From Carex sylvatica (taxonomy: Eukaryota; Streptophyta; Magnoliopsida; Poales; Cyperaceae), in contig CAXKVR010000661.1 of NCBI GenBank assembly GCA_964058845.1, positions 1 through 24,146 on the forward strand: a stretch of DNA of 24,146 nucleotides. Direction: 5' to 3'. Position numbers and translations under genes: made by a program. The notes beneath the pieces are model-generated. The model worked only from the letters and a program-made list of their open reading frames with translations. It was not told where the DNA came from and did not search any database. Each line of letters begins with the position of its first letter. Within the stretch, counting starts at the first letter, position 1. Shown here piece by piece: positions 1 to 9,091 of the stretch.

Positions 1-50
1 AGTTTAAATTTATAGTTTGAAGTTAGTTGAATAGATTTTGAAGCTAAACT
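1..50. repeat. Fragment of a MITE-related sequence at the window edge
   Basis: The first ~50 bases resemble 6960-6992 and the inner right arm of the MITE at 18854-19223 (around 19137-19190, tttggattcatcgtttgaag-like). This suggests that a decayed copy of the same element sits at the left edge of both large duplication copies. Only a fragment is visible, so the assignment is tentative. Confidence 0.4.
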
Positions 51-150
51 TATCAACAAGAGATTTTGGTGAGGTTAAGAAATAAGAATACTAATTCTAA
101 ACTTATCAACAAGAGATTTTGGTGAGGTTAAGAAATAAGAACACTAATTC
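45..150. repeat. 53-bp direct tandem duplication (2 copies)
   Basis: Two near-identical 53-bp copies, 45-97 and 98-150, each begin taaacttatcaacaagag; I see one difference (aagaatac versus aagaacac). The matching part of the second large copy (6960-7020) has only one diverged version, so the duplication is recent and specific to copy 1. Confidence 0.9.
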
Positions 151-159
151 TACTCTTCA

Positions 160-620
160 AGTAGAAAATTACACTGAGAATTCTCTGCTGGGCCTTTTAA
201 AGATGAAATGGCATGCACTATAGGCGGCATTCAAAAGGATCCGGACCATTAGAATTTAGTTGGGCTTTCCACTGCTGCATACATGCATGGCTTTTCTTTT
301 ATCATTGTCAAGCTGCGGATCTCTCTATTTCGATCATGAATTCTAAGCCCCATGAAATAGTAATTTACCTCGAGAAAATCGCCGTTGCCTTGGACTCGGT
401 CTGAGGTAAATCAAATTTTGAATTTTTATCCGAACCGTCCGATCAGAAATCTAGTCGATCATGATCATTTTAATATCGTGCCATTGCATCTGGACGGTCC
501 CGATCTAAACTGAAATTTTTTGAGTTACCTTAGGTAATATGAATTCTTAGATTATCAGGGTTTGTTTTAGTTCGTGTCAGATTGAAACGGACGGCTCAGA
601 TCTAATACTGCACTCGAAAT
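160..620 (+). promoter_or_regulatory. Promoter-like upstream block, copy 1 (duplicated at 7012-7470)
   Basis: This ~460-bp non-coding block lies directly upstream of the UTR-like exon and is duplicated at 7012-7470. It contains a 9-bp perfect inverted repeat (atttacctc 363-371, gaggtaaat 403-411) and several GGACGGTC/CCGTCCGATC-type motifs (about 438, 494 and 589), both kept in copy 2. The part around 365-500 differs from copy 2 at only a few positions, fewer than the flanks. The promoter role is inferred from position only; I see no clear TATA box. Confidence 0.35.
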
Positions 621-631
621 TACAATGGAAA

Positions 632-749
632 GAGAGGGTTGAGGGTTCCACTCAATTTCTCCTCATTTTCCCCAAATCAAGTGGTTCGGTGAAGCCGTTT
701 ATTTCAGTTGGTTTTCGCCTTCGATTCTATCGACCTGGCTTTTGGCAAG
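632..749 (+). other. Putative 5'-UTR exon with 5' splice site, copy 1
   Basis: A ~118-bp pyrimidine-rich stretch without ATG or long frame ends in ..ggcaag|gtgaat, a good plant 5' splice site, and is followed by thousands of bases of T-rich, intron-like DNA. It is preserved at 8981-9091, splice site included, while the flanks have changed more. This fits a non-coding first exon. Transcription is not shown by the sequence. Confidence 0.4.
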
Positions 750-1126
750 GTGAATGCTTTCTGATTGCAAATGAATACTGCTTGATTTTGCCATTTAGAT
801 GTGCTATATTGTTGATCATGCACAGAAGCACTAAGGTCTTTATATCAAAGTTGTAATCTTTAGCTGAATAATTTCACGGCGAATTGGTTTACAATTTTTT
901 ATTTTGTTGCGATGCTGTTTTCTTTCAGTTTTTTATTTTTTCTGTCCCTGCTAAATGGTTTCCTTAACCCTAATCATGAATTTTTTCAATTTTATAGTTG
1001 TTTTTTTTTTAATTCCTTTGCACATGCTTTATATGCCCGATGATGGAATTTACTTCACAAAAGTTTTGGAGGCTCGTTTACCTTGTGTTGGTTTTTCTTT
1101 GAGCATAGAGGTAAAGCAAACTTATC

Positions 1127-1228
1127 TTTTTGAGATGTGAGCGGTCATTAATAGCCATTTTTCCTCTTCGAGTTATTTCTCTACCAGTAATGGGATAGCT
1201 ATTTTTGAGATGTGAGCGGTCATTACAA
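1127..1228. repeat. Local direct repeat in unit A
   Basis: The string tttttgagatgtgagcggtc followed by atta occurs near 1127 and again near 1203. Units B, C and D have it once at this place. It is a short lineage-specific duplication in A. Confidence 0.75.
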
Positions 1229-1260
1229 TTTGGGGAAATAAATCTGCTAAGATCATAAGG

Positions 1261-1420
1261 GATTGTAGGGTCCTTACAACTCCAAATCCAACCTTTCATT
1301 TTTTGGGTTGTAATCAGGTCACTACTACAAAAAACATTTTTATTATCGCCCCTTTATCATCGGATTGTAGGGTCCTTAAAATTCCAAATCCAACCTTTCA
1401 TTCTTTGGGTTGTAATCAGG
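1261..1420. repeat. 58-bp duplicated flank around a CACTA-like insert
   Basis: A 58-bp sequence (1261-1318) beginning gattgtagggtcctta is repeated at 1363-1420 with three or so differences. A CACTA-type end sits between the two copies. Unit C has the sequence only once (from about 9615) and no insert. Confidence 0.85.
1320..1362. mobile_element. CACTA (En/Spm-type) terminal fragment, 43 bp
   Basis: The fragment starts CACTACTACAAAAAA, the usual terminus of plant CACTA transposons. Only about 43 bases are present, with no second terminus and no transposase. The flanks are a 58-bp direct repeat rather than the 3-bp TSD typical of CACTA insertion. It looks like an abortive insertion or filler DNA from break repair. 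Confidence 0.6.
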
Positions 1421-2020
1421 TTGAGCTCTGTGTTAGAACAAATTCATGCCTCATGAATGGATTAAAATAAGGGAGAATTTCAAGTGTGCCCATAAAAACT
1501 TTTAAAATAGCCAATTTTTCCATTAAAAAATCATAATATTCAATATCCCACAAAAACTTGACATTATTGGAAATTTGGCAACCCATGTAAGCATGTTAGC
1601 CTGATACTTCATGTTACTATATCATGGTACTCGTATCCATATCCGTGAAACATAGCTGGGTTTAATACTAATTGCATGCTACAAAATGATGTGCCTTTTT
1701 TTACAATGGAATTCATTGTCTGGACATGAATTAAGCCATGAAGTGATTAGATTGCGAAATTCAAATACTAAGGGTTTGATTGGAACATAGATGTCAGATT
1801 TGAATTGATTTCAATTCAATAGAATTTAATAGAGATGATTCCAGTTGAACTTTGTGTGACCGATGTGTACAGTGCCTATTCGGGGATAATGCAAGGGGCC
1901 AGTATTATTTGTGCTTTGAAATTTGTGCAGAATGTATTGGAATGGTTGAGATTTTACAAAAAAAAAGAAAAAAGAAAAAAAAAAAGACACTCATAGTTTG
2001 AGATATCTCAGAGGATCTGA

Positions 2021-2139
2021 ATTCTGCAACTCAGGGACTTCCTAGGAGGTCACCCATCGTAGTACTACTTCTGCCCAAGCATGCTTAACTGTGGAGTTTT
2101 GACGGGATCCAGTGCTTTATTGCTGATATGATCATATCC
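2021..2139 (-). pseudogene. 5S rRNA-derived sequence (copy in unit A)
   Basis: The reverse complement starts GGATATGATCATATCAGCA and runs through AAGCACTGGATCC, TTAAGCATGCTTGGGC, AGTAGTACTACGATGGGTGA and GGAAGTCC to GAGTTGCAG, the order of plant 5S rRNA over about 119 nt. Differences at many sites, including box C (TACGATGG where 5S has TAGGATGG) and the 3' end (CAGAATTC replacing CATCCC), make it a derived copy rather than a functional 5S gene. It is not in a 5S tandem array. Likely sources are a 5S-derived SINE (SINE3 type) or a Cassandra-type TRIM, both known to carry 5S sequence. Confidence 0.8.
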
Positions 2140-2302
2140 GTCTTTATAATTGTTATTGTTATTATTATTCAAATGTTTGGACTTGAATATAGATCAATAA
2201 TATGGACCAATGTGCATTATGCATAGTACCATAGCCTCACTCTAATTATTATTATTATTGCTGTCGTTGCCATCATCATCACCATCACTGTATGGTGGGA
2301 AT

Positions 2303-3107
2303 GGAGCTCTTTATGCCGCTTGGTACTGAAAGGATAAGCTTGCTTCCTCTTTGCTCAAATTAAAAACCCACTTTCGTGCTTGTCTATGAGCAATAAGATA
2401 ACTTTCTGAGGGCATTAATGCAAGAGTTTTCGACTGGTTTGACTATGCGTCATTTGAATTTTTGTTTTTTTTTTTTGAAAGATTTATTAAATAGGCCTAC
2501 AAGATTCTTTTTTTTGGTTGTTGTGATTGAAATTATGTGTTCAATTGATGCTGGCATCAAATGGACTGACATCTTTTGTACCGGAAATTCATTATTTTGT
2601 TTTTTTTTTAAACTGGAACAATGAATTTTTCTGGCAGTACTTCTTTGACCTTAGTTGTTGAAACGTTTACTTTTCTCTACTTGTAACATATTTTTCTCAT
2701 TGGATTCTAGATTCTGTTATGTATCTTTTGAAAACCATTTCTTTGGAAGCGAGCAATAAGAATAAGGACAACAAAGATTTGAAAACCCTGATTATTATTT
2801 GGTGCTTCCATGTAGCTATTTTTACTCAACATTGTATTATTTTCTTTTTGCTAACCTTTAATATTGCATTATCCGACCTGTTTCCACCCCTACATTCAAC
2901 ATTTTGGTTTGGTCATAGAACTAGCAAAATCTAACCTGACCCATTAAATATTAACCTGCTAATTGCAAGGTTGTTATATCTGTTCCGTCTGGAGCTCTCT
3001 TGGTACTTGAGAGAAAATCTTGCTTCTCCCTTAGCTGTCAGTTTGTACGGAAATATGATGAAATGAAATTTACTGAGGGTATCCTGCTACTGGTTTCTTG
3101 ATTTTTT
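2303..3107. repeat. Ancient internal module, two diverged copies in unit A
   Basis: Two stretches (about 2303-2450 and 2990-3107) share the order gagctct, ttggtact, cttgcttc, a short gap, ctgagggca/tatc, then actggttt. Equivalent pairs occur in B (about 4620-4790 and 5405-5550), C (about 10760-10910 and 11645-11765) and D (about 13265-13420 and 14065-14205). A third degenerate copy lies at about 6175-6285 in B and about 15138-15220 in D. They predate the A/B split. Confidence 0.55.
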
Positions 3108-3782
3108 TATGAACTGCTAGCTTTTACTTCTTTTATATAAAAAAAGTTCTTTTTCAATAGGACTATTGGTTTAAGTCTTTAAGAAAACTATTTACACTTA
3201 GTTGTCTGAAAAGTATACAGTGTTTGTTGATTGGTGACTTGGTAGACGTGTCAATGCTCTTTCGTCCTTTTGGTTTCTACTATTTTGCATCTGTAGGTGA
3301 ATAATTCCTCCTGCTCTTGGATCTTTGAAATTTGAACAATAGTTCAATGAGCAAAGTAAAAGGATTTATTTTTTATTTTTTGAGAAGAATCTATTGTTGT
3401 GGTCGTATGCTACTCAAAATTCTGTTATTAAGTAATAAATGGAATGTGTCTTGTTGATTTTTCTCAAATGGAAAACACCTAAATTAGCTGCCAAGATAGT
3501 TATACTAGTCTTTCTTTTTGAAGGTTTAGTCATACTGCTCCTCTATGTTTCGAATTTGTTTTACAATCAACTGGTGCTATATGATATTTCCACTGGTATC
3601 TGCTTGTATTGTTTTTTTTAGGTACTACATTTTAATATCTTCTTCTTCTTATTTTTGTGTTTCTCTAGATGCTCTAAAACAACTGATGCTTTGAGCTTCA
3701 TTTTCGAGTTGTGCTCTTATTTATTGATGCATTTAAATTTAAATTTACTAATATGAGGCTTTGGTTATGTTTTTTTTTTTTC

Positions 3783-6410
3783 CCCTGCTAATTGGTTTCC
3801 TTCACTCTATATATGAATTTTTCTACTTCATAGTTGGTTCTTTTAATTCCTTTGCACATGCTCTATATGCTCGATGATGGAATCTACTACACAAAAGTTT
3901 TGGAGGCTCGTTTACCTTGTGTTGGTTTTTCTTTGAGCATGATTGGTGAAGCAAACTTATCTTTTTGAGATGTGAGTTGTCATTAATAGCTATTTTTCCT
4001 CTTCAAGTTACTTCCCTACCAGTAATGGTAAGAAGAAAACAATATCAATTTGGTGGCATAAACACACATAATCAAGGCCTTCCAAACAAGCCCTTTGTAA
4101 GCAGTTTGAGCGGACATTTTTATTAGGGAAAATTGGTTATTTGCCACTCCAAAATCTTAAAATTTGAACAAATTCATGCCTCATGAATGGATTAAAATAA
4201 CTGGTGTCAAGTTATCCCTCCTCTTGAAAAATATTTACTACTTAATGGTAAATTCAATTTAGCATTCCGTTTATGGAGGAATTTCATGTATACCCTTCAA
4301 AAACTTTGAAATTACGTATTTCTCCTTCGAAAATTCATAATATTATATTGGAAATTTGGCAATCCCTACAATGTTTGCCTGATACTTCATGTGGACAATT
4401 GTCTCTGTATTGGATATGTATTGCAGTTAGGGGTGTAAACGGATTGGATATTATCTGATTTTGTTCGGATCTGAATCAGCAAAATTACTTTCATGATACT
4501 CATATCTATATCATGCAATTTCCATAGTATGAACCAATGTGCATCATGCATGGTACCATAGCCTCACTCTAATTACTATTATTATTGCTATTGTTGCCAT
4601 CATCATCACCGTGACTGTATGGAGGGAATGGATCTATTTATGCTGCTTGGTACTGAAAGGATAAGCTTGCTTCCTCTTTGCTCAAATTAAAAACCCACTT
4701 TGGTACTTGTCTATGAGTAACGAGTTCGCTTTCTGAGGGCATTAACGCAAGAGTTTTCTACTGGTTCAGTGAGACTTCATTTGAACTTTTGCTTTGTTTA
4801 GTTTTTTGAAAGTGCTATCAAATAGGCCTACAAGTTTTAATTTTTTTGGTAGTTATGACTGAATTTATGTGTTCTATGGATGCTGGACAAATGGACTGAC
4901 ATCTTTTGTACAGGAAATTCATTATTATTTTATTGAACTGGAACAACGAATTTTGCTGGTAGTACTTCTTTGACCGTAATTGCTGAAAGGTTCACTTTGC
5001 TCTACTTCTCATATATTTTTGTTGTTGGATCAAGATTCTGTTATGCTCCTTGTGAACCTTTCCTTTGGAAGCTAGCAATAAGAAATAAGGACAACAAAGA
5101 TTTGAAGACCATGATTATTATTTGGTGCTTGCATGTAGTTATTTTTACACAACATTTTATTCTTTTCTATTTTGCGAATTTTTACGCTTGCAATACTATT
5201 TCTATAATTTTAAGACAGTAAAACTTGACAGCTTGATGCCTTGGGTGAGTAAAGCTGTTTTTCTATTGAGATGCAAGTGGAGCTTTCTTTATTAGTTTTC
5301 TGTTATTAAAAGAAAGAAAAAGAAAAATATATTATTGGTATCTTTTTACCACTATCCAATCCACTGGGACCCCTACATTTAACCTTTTGGTTTGCAAGGT
5401 CAATCTGTTCCATTTGGAGCACTCTTGGTACTTGAGTGAAAATATTGCTTGCCCCGTGCATTAGTTGAAACTCATTCGATTAGCTGACGAGTTGTATTGA
5501 AGCATGATGAAATGCAATTTACTGAGGGCATCCTGCTACTGGTTTCTTGATTTTTGTATGACATGCTAGCTTTACTTCTATTATATGAAGCAGCTCTTTT
5601 TCATTAGGATTATTGGTTTAGCAGAATTATTTGCACTTGGTTTGTCTGAAAAGTATAAGGTGTTTGTTGATTGGTGACTTAGTAGATGTGTCAATGCTCT
5701 TTCGCTGTTTTGGTTTCTACTATTTTGCTTTGTTAGGTGATTATTCCTGCTTCTCTTGGATCATTTAAATTTGATCAATAGTTCCATGAGCAAAGTAAAA
5801 GGATTGAAATGCCTACTCAAAATTCTGCTGTTAAGAGATGGATCGAATGTTTTCTTGTATATTTTTCTCAAAAGGAAAACACCTAAATTATCTGGCACAG
5901 TAGTCATATTAGTCTTATGTTTCGAAATTGTTTTACAATCAACTGGTGCTATATGATATTTCCACTGATCTCTTCTTGTAATGCTTTTTTAGGTACTACA
6001 TTTTAATATGTTCATTAGCTGATCTTTCTAAAAATGACTTTAGTATACTTGAAATTATTTTGCCCAGTGATGATTTCTCTTACTGTCTTACTTACATCAC
6101 ATAAAGTTGAGATGGATTTCAGCTTCTCTCCAGTAGCATGGATTAAGATATTTTATGTTACCTAGTTTTTTTCAGAGTATTTGGTACTTAAAAGGAAGTT
6201 TGCTTTTGCACATGCTCAGATTGAAAACCTCTTTACCTGCTGTCAATGGAACTATGATGTGCTTCAATGCTTCTCTGAGGGCTTCTTTTCTTAGTTTTGT
6301 GTTTCTCTAGGTGTTCTAAAACAATTGATGCTTTGAGCTTAATTTTTATTTGAGTTGTGTTCTAATTTTTTTATGCATTAAATTTACTATATCTGATGCT
6401 TTGGTTATGT
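3783..6410. repeat. Duplication unit B (pairs with D)
   Basis: The unit starts at cccctgctaattgg, directly after a T-run that closes unit A, and closely matches D (12464-15190). Shared with D only: aggggtgtaaacggattgg (4430; D 13076) and the gcccagtgatgat region (6063; D 14592). Near its end (about 6290-6410), a sequence beginning ttagttttgtgtttctctag matches the A/B junction (3640-3775) and the C/D junction (12340-12455), as expected for tandem copies. No coding gene is supported. Confidence 0.75.
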
Positions 6411-6729
6411 GAGTTATCTGAAAGAAAGCTATGGCATGCTGAGGGCTTAATATATTATATAATCTATTTCAACATGCTTAGCTATTTGAACTTAATTTCT
6501 TCATTTTTTCAGCTTACTTTTTCAAGTATTTTCACTGCACTTGTTTTGACAGAGGCGTATTTAATTTCTTTGGTACATGAAGTATCTGAAAAGAAAGCTA
6601 TTTTAGTGCAGATAATAATAGGTCCATCTCTATTTTGGGCTGGCTGTACCTTTTCTTTTACCCATATGATACCAACCGCACAAAAAGTTACTAGAAATCG
6701 CTTCATTTTTCCATTATAAGAGGTGATAA
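6411..6729. other. Unique tail after unit B; no gene supported
   Basis: This stretch has no counterpart in units C or D. It contains an open frame to 6719 and a splice-acceptor-like tttttcag at 6512, but the translation resembles nothing I recognise. It also carries an internal diverged repeat (ctgaaagaaagctat near 6418 and ctgaaaagaaagctat near 6585). I treat it as non-coding. Confidence 0.5.
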
Positions 6730-7000
6730 ATTGTAACGAATGCCAAAAAGTAAATATGGTATATTTAATACTTGGTGAGCTTAATTTTAAATTTATTGAA
6801 TTAGTTTCAAATGATGATAAAAAAATATTTAGAAATAAATTTATTAAAATTAACTCATAATTTTTTTTAATTTTGACTGCTTGTATTTATATTAAATTAA
6901 TTCGAAAATTTTAGAGTTTTACATGTAAATACATTACTTGTGGTTTAAATTAATTTTAACGGTTTAGATTTATAGTTTGTAGTTAATTCAACGCTAATTT
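6730..7000. mobile_element. Degenerate MITE copy, same family as 18854-19223
   Basis: Shared landmarks with the element at 18854-19223, in the same order, are: ataaatttattaaaattaac (near 6834; near 19015 as ataaatgtattaaaattaac), tttgactgcttg, ttcgaaaa, and acatgtaaata followed by a tttaga/tttgga stretch. The ends are too decayed to define TIRs or a TSD. It lies exactly at the junction of the two large duplication copies. Confidence 0.6.
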
Positions 7001-7011
7001 TAGTCTTCAAG

Positions 7012-7470
7012 TATAAAGTTGCACTGAGAATTCTCTGCTGGGCCTTTTAAAGATGAAATTGCATGCACTATGGGCGGCATTCGAAAGGATCCGGCCCATG
7101 AGAATTTACTTGGGCTTTCCACTATTGCATAATTGCATGGCTTTTATTTTATTTTTGTCCAGCTGCGGATCTCTCTATTTGGGTCATGGAATCTAAGCCC
7201 TTAAAATAGTAATTTACCTCGAGAAAATCGCCGTTGCCTTGGACTCGGTCTGAGGTAAATCAAATTTTGAATTTTGATCCGAACCGTCCGATCAGAAATC
7301 TAGTCGATCATGATCATTTTAATATTGTGCCATAGCATCTGGACGGTCCAGATCTGCACTAAAAAATTTGAGTTACCTTAGGTGATATGAATTCTTAGAT
7401 TATCGGGTATGTTTTAGTTCGTTTCAGATTGAAACGGACGGCTCAGATCTAATTCTGCACGATCAGGTAT
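7012..7470 (+). promoter_or_regulatory. Promoter-like upstream block, copy 2
   Basis: This is the counterpart of 160-620, with the same 9-bp inverted repeat and GGACGGTC-type motifs. In copy 2 a 1.4-kb insertion at 7501-8900 separates it from its UTR-like exon at 8981, so any promoter function here would have to work across the insertion. Confidence 0.35.
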
Positions 7471-7654
7471 TGCACTGGATAATTTCATCGAAGTAATTAG
7501 AGCCTGTTCGGCAACTCCCGTTCCCATTATTTTTTATAGGTAAAATGACTTTATTGGTACTTTTACCATACTACGTATGACAACTTAGTTTTAATTTTCA
7601 TTTCAATTCCCTAGAAAGGTTTCTTAACACCTAGTGGTTTGCAATTACCCGATG

Positions 7655-8195
7655 GAGGCGGACCCGACCCGTACCCGTCCGTGCCCGTTACCCAGGTTAC
7701 CCGTGCCCGAGCCCGGGTATGGGTCAGGTAAACGGGTACACGGGTACGGGTAAAAAACGGGTAGGGTACGGTTATTTGGTTCAAAATCCGAGCAAACCCG
7801 GTCCGATTTACGCCCGATCCGACCCGACCCGGACCTGTACCCGACCTGGCCCGACCCCGAACCCGTACCCTAACCCGTTAAAAAATTCAAAAAAATTCAA
7901 AAAAAATTCAAAAAAATTCAAAAAAATTCAAAAAAATTCAAATTTTTTTGAAATTTCGAATTTTCCGCCTAAAAAAACAGGAAAAAAAAAAAAAAAAAAA
8001 AGGGTACCCGACCCGGACCGCCATACCCGTGCCGGGTACCACGGGCACGGGTAAAACTCGAGTAGGGTACGGTTTTTAAAAATTATATCCGAGTATACCC
8101 GACCCGAGATACCCGTTTTACCCAACCTACCCGTACCCGACCCAAATCCGTACCCGATCCCGGGTAAACCCGGTCCGCCCGAACCCGGTCCGAGA
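7655..8195. repeat. CCCG/CGGGTA-rich core, two related arms around an A-rich spacer
   Basis: Dense short motifs of the type acccg, cgggta and ggtccg fill both arms (about 7655-7878 and 7996-8195). The arms share a direct segment, gggtaaaa, gtagggtacggtt, then atccgag and acccg (about 7747-7800 and 8048-8105). Each arm can also fold on itself because cgggta and tacccg alternate. The GC content is far above the surrounding DNA. Such motif-rich stretches are seen in subterminal regions of plant hAT elements, but the class is inference. Confidence 0.6.
7879..7950. repeat. Short tandem array of aaaaaattc, ~10-bp period
   Basis: Six to seven imperfect copies of aaaaaattca-like units separate the two GC-rich arms. 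An open frame runs through this array (lysine/asparagine/phenylalanine-rich) but it is a product of the repeat, not a gene. Confidence 0.85.
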
Positions 8196-8214
8196 GCAGC
8201 CCTCTATTAACACC

Positions 8215-8880
8215 ACATGCTTCAATTTATATAGGGAAAAAAACATTGAGTCAAAGGTCCGGTTTTTTTCCCAACTGACCGACGCAATGATTTCATCTAA
8301 CTATTTTTTATCTTATTTAAATTTAACATTGATTCATTGATCTTATTAAATTTACTATTCAAATTGAACTCAATTGACAGAGCTAATTTCATCTAGCCAT
8401 TTTTGTTTAAACAAGCACAATTTAATACTAATTAATTAATAGAGGTATTATACTAATTAATACTTGTATAATTAATTAAACCAAAATTAACTTGTATAAT
8501 CAAGCACTCAATTAAACAAACACAATTTAATAATACAAATGTTAAAATTAATTAAACAAGCATAATACTTAATTTTAATAGATTAGTATTAAAATTTCTG
8601 ATATCACTTTACAATTGTACAGTCAATTCACTCATTTTTTTTTAGAATATGATATATACAATTATATTGATTATAATTAGTGATTAGTATTAATACACTT
8701 AATATAGTTTAATTGTAGTATTACATTTTTAAAAAAAGAAAAATAAATCAATATTCTAATAATTTTTTTATATATTTATCGAACACTTATATTCTAAATT
8801 TTTTTATAGATTAAATAATTTTAATTTTGACAAATTAAAATTCTCATTTTCATATTAAATTTTTTTATTTTTACAAATTT
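8215..8880. other. AT-rich stretch with no gene
   Basis: This stretch is mainly a/t with recurring attaatta and aattaaac strings. No open frame, RNA gene or splice-like structure is supported. It appears to be the right part of the inserted element. Confidence 0.5.
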
Positions 8881-8980
8881 TTTATGCTGCCGAACAGGCC
8901 TTTTTATGCTGCCGAATAGAGAGTGAATTGTGAGGTGAATGTGTAGCCTACGGGCAGTGATTAAAAAAAAAAAAAAAGGT

Positions 8981-9091
8981 TTGAGGGTTCCACTCAATTT
9001 CTCCTCATTTTCCCCAAATCAAGTGGTTCGATGAAGCCGCTTATTTCAGTTGGTTTTCACCTTCGATTCTATCGACCTGGATTTTAGCAAG
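8981..9091 (+). other. Putative 5'-UTR exon with 5' splice site, copy 2
   Basis: This is the counterpart of 632-749, with the 5' splice site ..agcaag|gtgaat kept at 9091/9092. Unlike copy 1 it has an ATG (from cggtgaag to cgatgaag, near 9030) opening a short frame that closes at the tag near 9085. A poly-A tract (about 8963-8977) now precedes it. If transcribed, its nearest strong acceptor before the protein gene is at 15270. Confidence 0.4.

Larger units (their letters stand above)
941..3782. repeat. Duplication unit A (pairs with C)
   Basis: The unit starts near ccctgctaaatgg and ends at ggttatg followed by a T-run. It aligns closely with C (9325-12463) and less closely with B and D. Shared with C only: the 5S-rRNA-derived element, the text around tagaacaaattcatgcc, and the lack of a ~280-bp stretch present in B (about 6010-6285). 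Changes private to A are deletions of ~200 bp (left part of the 5S-linked inverted repeat) and ~190 bp (counterpart of 11339-11532), plus the CACTA-associated local duplication. No convincing gene lies in it. Confidence 0.8.
1..6719. repeat. Segmental tandem duplication, first copy (promoter-like block + units A and B)
   Basis: This stretch is repeated as 6960-15190. Colinear landmarks by eye are: the segment beginning agaattctctgctgggcc (178 and 7028), the UTR-like exon (632 and 8981), unit A matching unit C, and unit B matching unit D as far as about 6240 versus 15190. The left edge of this copy lies outside the window. Matching stretches are well above 90% identical by eye. No long open frame is conserved between copies, so the block is non-coding or pseudogenic. 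The last part (6290-6719) has no counterpart at the end of the second copy. Confidence 0.85.
7501..8900. mobile_element. 1.4-kb TIR element, non-autonomous, class uncertain
   Basis: The ends form an inverted repeat: agcctgttcggcaac at 7501-7515 and gctgccgaacaggcc at 8886-8900. The equivalent site in copy 1 (about 600-632) lacks the insert, so it is a real presence/absence difference. The right end is partly repeated (tttttatgctgccgaa twice, 8879-8916), which blurs the border, and I could not find a clean TSD. There is no transposase frame. The GC-rich core (7655-8195) and a very AT-rich right half (8215-8880) suggest a composite. It could be hAT-like or PIF/Harbinger-like. Confidence 0.55.

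Noticed and set aside
2152..2300. att/tta and atc microsatellite-like runs near 2152-2290 and in the other units as a CRISPR-like or regulatory array
   Set aside because: Simple short-period repeats without spacers; they vary in length among the four units as microsatellites do.
4970..5221. 83-codon frame seen in both B and D (13621-13872)
   Set aside because: It opens with TTG rather than ATG, and the homologous parts of A and C are disrupted (for example a TAG at about 11268-11270 in C). Similarity between B and D reflects the recent duplication, not protein constraint.
6060..6130. Box C-like tgatgat (6068; 14597) as a C/D snoRNA in the intron-like units
   Set aside because: No matching D box (ctga) with terminal pairing at a suitable distance in both copies, so no snoRNA is supported.
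6396..6719. 107-codon open frame with an acceptor-like site in front (6512) as a possible exon
   Set aside because: The translation matches nothing I know, no counterpart exists in unit D, and the stretch has an internal diverged repeat. Chance openness in AT-rich DNA is enough to explain it.
7719..8054. 111-codon open frame (and an antisense frame at 7928-8125)
   Set aside because: It is translated from CCCG-rich and aaaaaattc tandem repeats, giving Pro/Arg/Lys/Asn low complexity, and is absent from the other duplication copy.
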